Shown piece after piece: positions 60,622 to 64,000 of a stretch of 64,000 bases of DNA. Below the pieces are notes generated by a model, which saw only the letters and a program-made list of their open reading frames with translations, did not search any database and was not told where the DNA came from. Origin of the DNA: Salinirubellus litoreus (GTDB lineage: Archaea > Halobacteriota > Halobacteria > Halobacteriales > Haloarculaceae); assembly GCF_037335815.1 (NCBI RefSeq), contig NZ_CP147841.1:1488001-1552000 (forward strand). Reading direction: 5' to 3'. Within the stretch, counting starts at the first letter, position 1; each line of letters opens with the position of its first letter. The position numbers and the translations under genes are program-made.

Positions 60622-62337
60622 CTACGACTCGAAGTAGCGCTCGACGATCCGCTCGCCGGTGCGCGCCGCGAGCGCCTGCCCCGTGTTCGTGGGGTTGGGG
60701 CCGCCGATACCGTTGGAGAGGGCGGAGTGATCGGCGACGAACAGGCGCTCGACGTCGTAGGCCTCGCAGGCCTCGTCCACGACTCTGCCCATCGCCATCG
60801 TGCTGTGGATGTGGATGGCCGTCGTCGGCGAGTCGGACCGGTGGACGTGTGACGCGCCGGCGGCCCGGAGGAGTTCGGCGGCGATCTCGGCCAGTCGATC
60901 CCGCCGCTGTCGATCCCCCTCACTCGGCTCGTAGTTCACCAGCGGGATCGGCCCGTGCTCGTCGGCCACACCCTCCTTCACCGAAACCCCGTTCCACCGG
61001 TGGGGGTGGTCGTCCGAGAGCACGAATATCGGGAGCAGTCGCCGGTAGCCCGCGAGTGTGCGCTTGAGCTCCGCCCCGGCGAGTCGGCCCATCGTGTCCC
61101 AGGGGGCGTCTTCCGGGTCGTTCTGGAAGGCGAAACCCGACGCGCTCGCGCCGAACCCGAGGAGGGCGTTGATGGCAGGTGAGGCCGTGATCGGCTGGAA
61201 CATCCCGAGCCCGGGGTAGTCGAAGCGGATGGCGCTGTCCTGGCCCTCGAACTGGTCGACGGTCCGCTTGCCGACCGTCGCTTCGAGATCGTCGCCGTCC
61301 CACAGCCCAATCACGCTGTCCGGGAAGTGGACGGTCATCCCCCGGCCGACCCACCCGTTGTCGGGGAGGTCGGCGTTGAGCCACAGCCGCGGGGTCTCGA
61401 CCGCGCCCGCCGCGAGCACCACGACCTCGGCGTCGACCCGTTCTCGCTTGCCCGACCAGGTGTCGCGGAACCGCACCCCCGTCGCCGTGGGCGCATCGCC
61501 AAGCGGCGTCTCGGTCAGGATGTCGGTGACGAACGCGTTGGGCCGGACGGTGACGTTCCCGGTCCGGAGCGCGGCGGGGACGAAACTGACGTTGCTCGCC
61601 CGCTTTGCCTTCTCCTCGAACGGCGCACCTCGGGGATGGGGGTTGCCGGTGATGTTCCCCAGCGAGAGGGTATCTCCCTCCAGATCGGGGTAGGTGAAAT
61701 CCCCCTCGTAGCCGGCATCGACGTGGAGGCGTTCGTCGGGCTGACGGATCGCGTTCGGCTGGGGCCGGTAGCCCGGGCCCGTCACGTTCAGGTCATCCAG
61801 CAGGTCCCACCCCGCGGCCTCCGCCCCGCGGACGAACAGTTCCTCCTTGGCGGTTATCGGTGCCGGTGCGACGTCGCACATCGCCTCGACCTCCCGGTAG
61901 TAGGGGAGGAGGTCGGCGTAGTCGATCGGCCAGTGGCCCTGCTCGTCGAACGACGCGGGGTACGCACGGGGATGGTTCCCGAGGTAGTGGAGGGTGGTGC
62001 CGCCCACTCCGGAACACTGGAGGATCGCGCCGTCCCCGGGGAACTTCCGGAACCAGAACCCCCGCTCGTAGTCCGCCGGCCCGAAGATCAGGCGGTTGAT
62101 CATCTCGAAGTCGCGGGTAGTGAACTGCTCGTCGAGGAGCTCCCCGCTCAGGTCCTCGACGCTCGATGAGGCCTCGCCGCCGGGCTCCTCGTGGGGTCTC
62201 GGCCACTTCCGGTTCCCGTGGAACGGGCCGGCTTCGAGCAACAGCACGGAGAGGCCGGCCTCGGCGAGCTTCCAGGCCGTGACCGGCCCGTCGCCGCCCG
62301 CGCCCACCACTACTGCATCGTAGCGACTCTCGACCAT
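60622..62337 (-). CDS. GMC-family FAD oxidoreductase (gluconate/2-keto-sugar dehydrogenase type)
   Basis: 571 residues. The FAD-binding start is YDAVVVGAGGDGPVTAWKLA; CSGVGGTTLHYLGNHPRAYP is the second cofactor loop, and the C-terminal catalytic segment is HIHSTMAMGRVV with IGGPNPTNTGQALAARTGE. Layout fits the large subunit of membrane gluconate or fructose dehydrogenases. It is four bases downstream of the small subunit gene on the same strand, so the two form a complex. No Tat signal is visible at the start, unlike most exported relatives. Confidence 0.9.
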   Translation of the reverse strand: MVESRYDAVVVGAGGDGPVTAWKLAEAGLSVLLLEAGPFHGNRKWPRPHEEPGGEASSSVEDLSGELLDEQFTTRDFEMINRLIFGPADYERGFWFRKFPGDGAILQCSGVGGTTLHYLGNHPRAYPASFDEQGHWPIDYADLLPYYREVEAMCDVAPAPITAKEELFVRGAEAAGWDLLDDLNVTGPGYRPQPNAIRQPDERLHVDAGYEGDFTYPDLEGDTLSLGNITGNPHPRGAPFEEKAKRASNVSFVPAALRTGNVTVRPNAFVTDILTETPLGDAPTATGVRFRDTWSGKRERVDAEVVVLAAGAVETPRLWLNADLPDNGWVGRGMTVHFPDSVIGLWDGDDLEATVGKRTVDQFEGQDSAIRFDYPGLGMFQPITASPAINALLGFGASASGFAFQNDPEDAPWDTMGRLAGAELKRTLAGYRRLLPIFVLSDDHPHRWNGVSVKEGVADEHGPIPLVNYEPSEGDRQRRDRLAEIAAELLRAAGASHVHRSDSPTTAIHIHSTMAMGRVVDEACEAYDVERLFVADHSALSNGIGGPNPTNTGQALAARTGERIVERYFES

Positions 62338-62340
62338 CGC

Positions 62341-63243
62341 TCACTCCGGGTAGGGTTCCTCGTAGCCGCTCGTGTCGTAGTCGTTCTCGCGGAACGACCC
62401 CGAGCCGTGGGTGAGGCGAACCGCCGAGGGGCCGTCGCCGATGGTGACCCAGGTCTCGCCGTCCCCGAGCGTGCTCCCCTCGGCCCCCAGGTATCCCCGG
62501 AGGGCGGCGTGCCCCGGGGCGGTTCCGGGATAGCCGGTCTGTCGCCAGCTCTGGACTGCCGCGGGGTCGTTCGAGTGCGTGAGTTCGCTCGGCGGTCGAA
62601 CGAACTCCCCGTAGCCCTGCCACTCGCTGTAGTAGATCATCTCCGTGAACCCGACCACCAGTTGCCCGACGAGCCCCGCGTCGAACTCGAACAGGTCGTC
62701 CTCGAACGGCGTCAGCTCGAGTTCGAACTCGTCGAGTATGCTGATCGCCCGCAGCCGGTCCTCGCGTGACAGCCTGGCGAACATCCCGGCGGCACGCTCG
62801 GCCCGCATCGCCGCCACGCTGCCGGGCTCGTGCAGGGCCGCGGCGCGGTCGCGGCCCGGTTCGAGGGCGTTCTGCCCCCGGTCGACCAGCGTCAGCGCCG
62901 CGGCGTCGAGGACGTGCGCGACCCCGTCGGCCAGGGGGATGTTCCCCTGTGGCCCGAGGTGGGGGAGGCCGAGCTGGAAGCCGTCGTCGACGTACGTGAT
63001 CACGAACTCGTCGAGGCCGACCGACAGCCCGCCGGGGACGTGTCCGGAGCCGAGTTCGTCGGCGAGTTCGGGCGTCTCGGGAACCACCGCGTCGACGATC
63101 GCCCGGAAGGTCACCGAGGTGTGGGGGTCCTCGCCCCAGTCGAGGCCGAGGCGCTCGGCCACCAGCCACGCGAGGGACTCCGCTCCGCGTCTCGCGGCGT
63201 CTATCCACCGACCGGCCCGACGCCACGCGCGACCGTCTGGCAT
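62341..63243 (-). CDS. gluconate 2-dehydrogenase subunit 3 family protein
   Basis: 300 residues, longer than the usual 180-250. The family pattern is spread over RAIVDAVVPETPELADELGS, SREDRLRAISILDEFELELT and the aromatic stretch FTEMIYYSEWQGYGEF. In bacterial complexes this subunit stabilises and exports the flavoprotein and normally bears the Tat signal. Here no twin-arginine signal is seen in the first 40 residues (there is an RR pair at 8-9 but no hydrophobic core). First gene of the pair with the GMC flavoprotein; the cytochrome c subunit is missing nearby. Confidence 0.86.
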   Translation of the reverse strand: MPDGRAWRRAGRWIDAARRGAESLAWLVAERLGLDWGEDPHTSVTFRAIVDAVVPETPELADELGSGHVPGGLSVGLDEFVITYVDDGFQLGLPHLGPQGNIPLADGVAHVLDAAALTLVDRGQNALEPGRDRAAALHEPGSVAAMRAERAAGMFARLSREDRLRAISILDEFELELTPFEDDLFEFDAGLVGQLVVGFTEMIYYSEWQGYGEFVRPPSELTHSNDPAAVQSWRQTGYPGTAPGHAALRGYLGAEGSTLGDGETWVTIGDGPSAVRLTHGSGSFRENDYDTSGYEEPYPE

Positions 63244-63378
63244 ACGTCCACATCGGTCATAGTAGTAATATCCTTTGCTGTGAAATATAGAAAGAACGAC
63301 GCGTTCGCTCGTCGACCGGGGCCAGCGGGACCGGGAACCGGCTACCGACCGGGGGGATCGGTCGTACTCCGAGACGGG

Positions 63379-64000
63379 TCACTCCCCGTCGAACGGCGTC
63401 ATGACGTAGTACAGACAGAGCCGTTCCCCGTCGCCCGACTCCTTCTCCTCGGAGTGGACGTATCCCAGCGAGCCCTCTCCGGGGGCGGGGAGGATCTGGA
63501 GGTCACCCTGGCACCACTTCCCAACCATGAAGTCGTCGGTGAGCTGGCGTATCTCGTCGTGCCAGTGCGTGAAGTCGAACGTCTTCAGTACCGCTTCGCC
63601 CATCTCCGTGCGGGAGTGCCCGCGCCAGACGTCGAACACCTCCCACTCCATGTCGAGTTCCCCGCCCGAGTCGTCGAACCGGAACTCGAAGTAGGGCTCG
63701 GAGAGCCCGGCGCTCGAGACGAGACGGGTCTCCCAGGGCGTCGACGTGAGAACCGAGGGATCGGGGGCGGTCCCGTGGTCCCACAGCGCCCGGTGGTCGA
63801 CCGGCGAGAGGAACTCGAAGCCGTACTCGCGGGTCATCGCGAACGTCAGGAGTTCGATCCCGTAGGGGAACCGGCCGAGGTAGGCCTTCCCGACGAGCAC
63901 GCCGTCGCTGATCGGGAGCAGGAGGTCGTAGAACATCCGGTACTGGAGGTCCGAGTAGGTGAGCAGGGCGTACTGCCTGCCCCGGTGTTCGACCTCGCGG
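63379..64000 (-). CDS. unknown protein, cut by the window edge
   Basis: About 207 C-terminal residues are visible. The frame stays open up to position 64000 (reading EVEHRGRQYALLTYSDLQY before the internal MFYDLLLP), so the true start lies beyond the window. The visible part is soluble, rich in aromatic residues, with FPYGIELLTFAMTREYGFEF, LSEPYFEFRFDDSGGELDME and a C-terminal LGYVHSEEKESGDGERLCLY. I do not recognise the family. It is on the same strand as the GMC pair, 135 bases upstream, and may or may not share its regulation. Confidence 0.75.
   Translation of the reverse strand, partial: REVEHRGRQYALLTYSDLQYRMFYDLLLPISDGVLVGKAYLGRFPYGIELLTFAMTREYGFEFLSPVDHRALWDHGTAPDPSVLTSTPWETRLVSSAGLSEPYFEFRFDDSGGELDMEWEVFDVWRGHSRTEMGEAVLKTFDFTHWHDEIRQLTDDFMVGKWCQGDLQILPAPGEGSLGYVHSEEKESGDGERLCLYYVMTPFDGE

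Overview
The window is chromosomal DNA of an extremely halophilic archaeon (class Halobacteria). Base composition is high GC throughout, the predicted proteins are rich in Asp and Glu, promoters carry archaeal TATA boxes, several genes start with GTG right at the upstream stop, and marker genes are archaeal or haloarchaeal: pantoate kinase, non-bacterial AspRS, membrane-anchored LonB, NadM, FtsZ1-SecE-Spt5, Dph6, D-aminoacyl-tRNA deacylase, SAM hydroxide adenosyltransferase, endonuclease V. I cannot assign a genus. No rRNA, tRNA, CRISPR array, origin or intact transposase gene was seen.

Layout. 1-6.7 kb: pantoate kinase, a TetR regulator near a SHOCT/DUF4188 pair, a UPF0175/PIN toxin-antitoxin module, aspS and a TRIC-type channel. 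6.9-9.7 kb: small haloarchaeal families (DUF5789, CPBP-like, DUF4112, DUF302) interrupted by a 436-bp hairpin-rich non-coding stretch bounded by IS200/IS605-type terminal hairpins. 9.7-24.6 kb: metabolism and transport (agmatinase-type ureohydrolase, SDR, MFS, AzlCD, EamA, 2-hydroxyacid dehydrogenase, creatininase family, PpnP, FAD oxidoreductase, BrkB family, an MGMT-like protein without the active cysteine, an enolase-superfamily enzyme, a CPBP protease). 24.6-33.8 kb: LonB, NadM, SAM hydroxide adenosyltransferase, AN1-rhomboid plus endonuclease V, glycerate kinase, TRC40/ArsA ATPase. 33.9-42.6 kb: CinA/PncC, PHP protein, a tandem MGMT pair, the spt5-secE-ftsZ1 operon, Dph6, a sugar nucleotidyltransferase. 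42.6-55.2 kb: Rieske protein, aminotransferase IV, aroE, UspA, a cation antiporter with a coupled leader ORF, DtdA, DUF373, SppA, a long coiled-coil protein, DUF371. 55.2-64 kb: cytochrome P450, a PAS/GAF histidine kinase carrying an in-frame palindromic repeat insertion, endonuclease III, a GMC oxidoreductase with its gluconate-dehydrogenase-type small subunit, and an unknown gene cut by the window edge.

Most of the window is ordinary core genome with short operons. The least ordinary elements are the 93-bp palindromic repeats in the histidine kinase ATP-binding domain, the structured region at 8.5-8.9 kb, the set of three MGMT-fold genes of which one has Asp in place of the catalytic Cys, and several strongly palindromic promoter regions.
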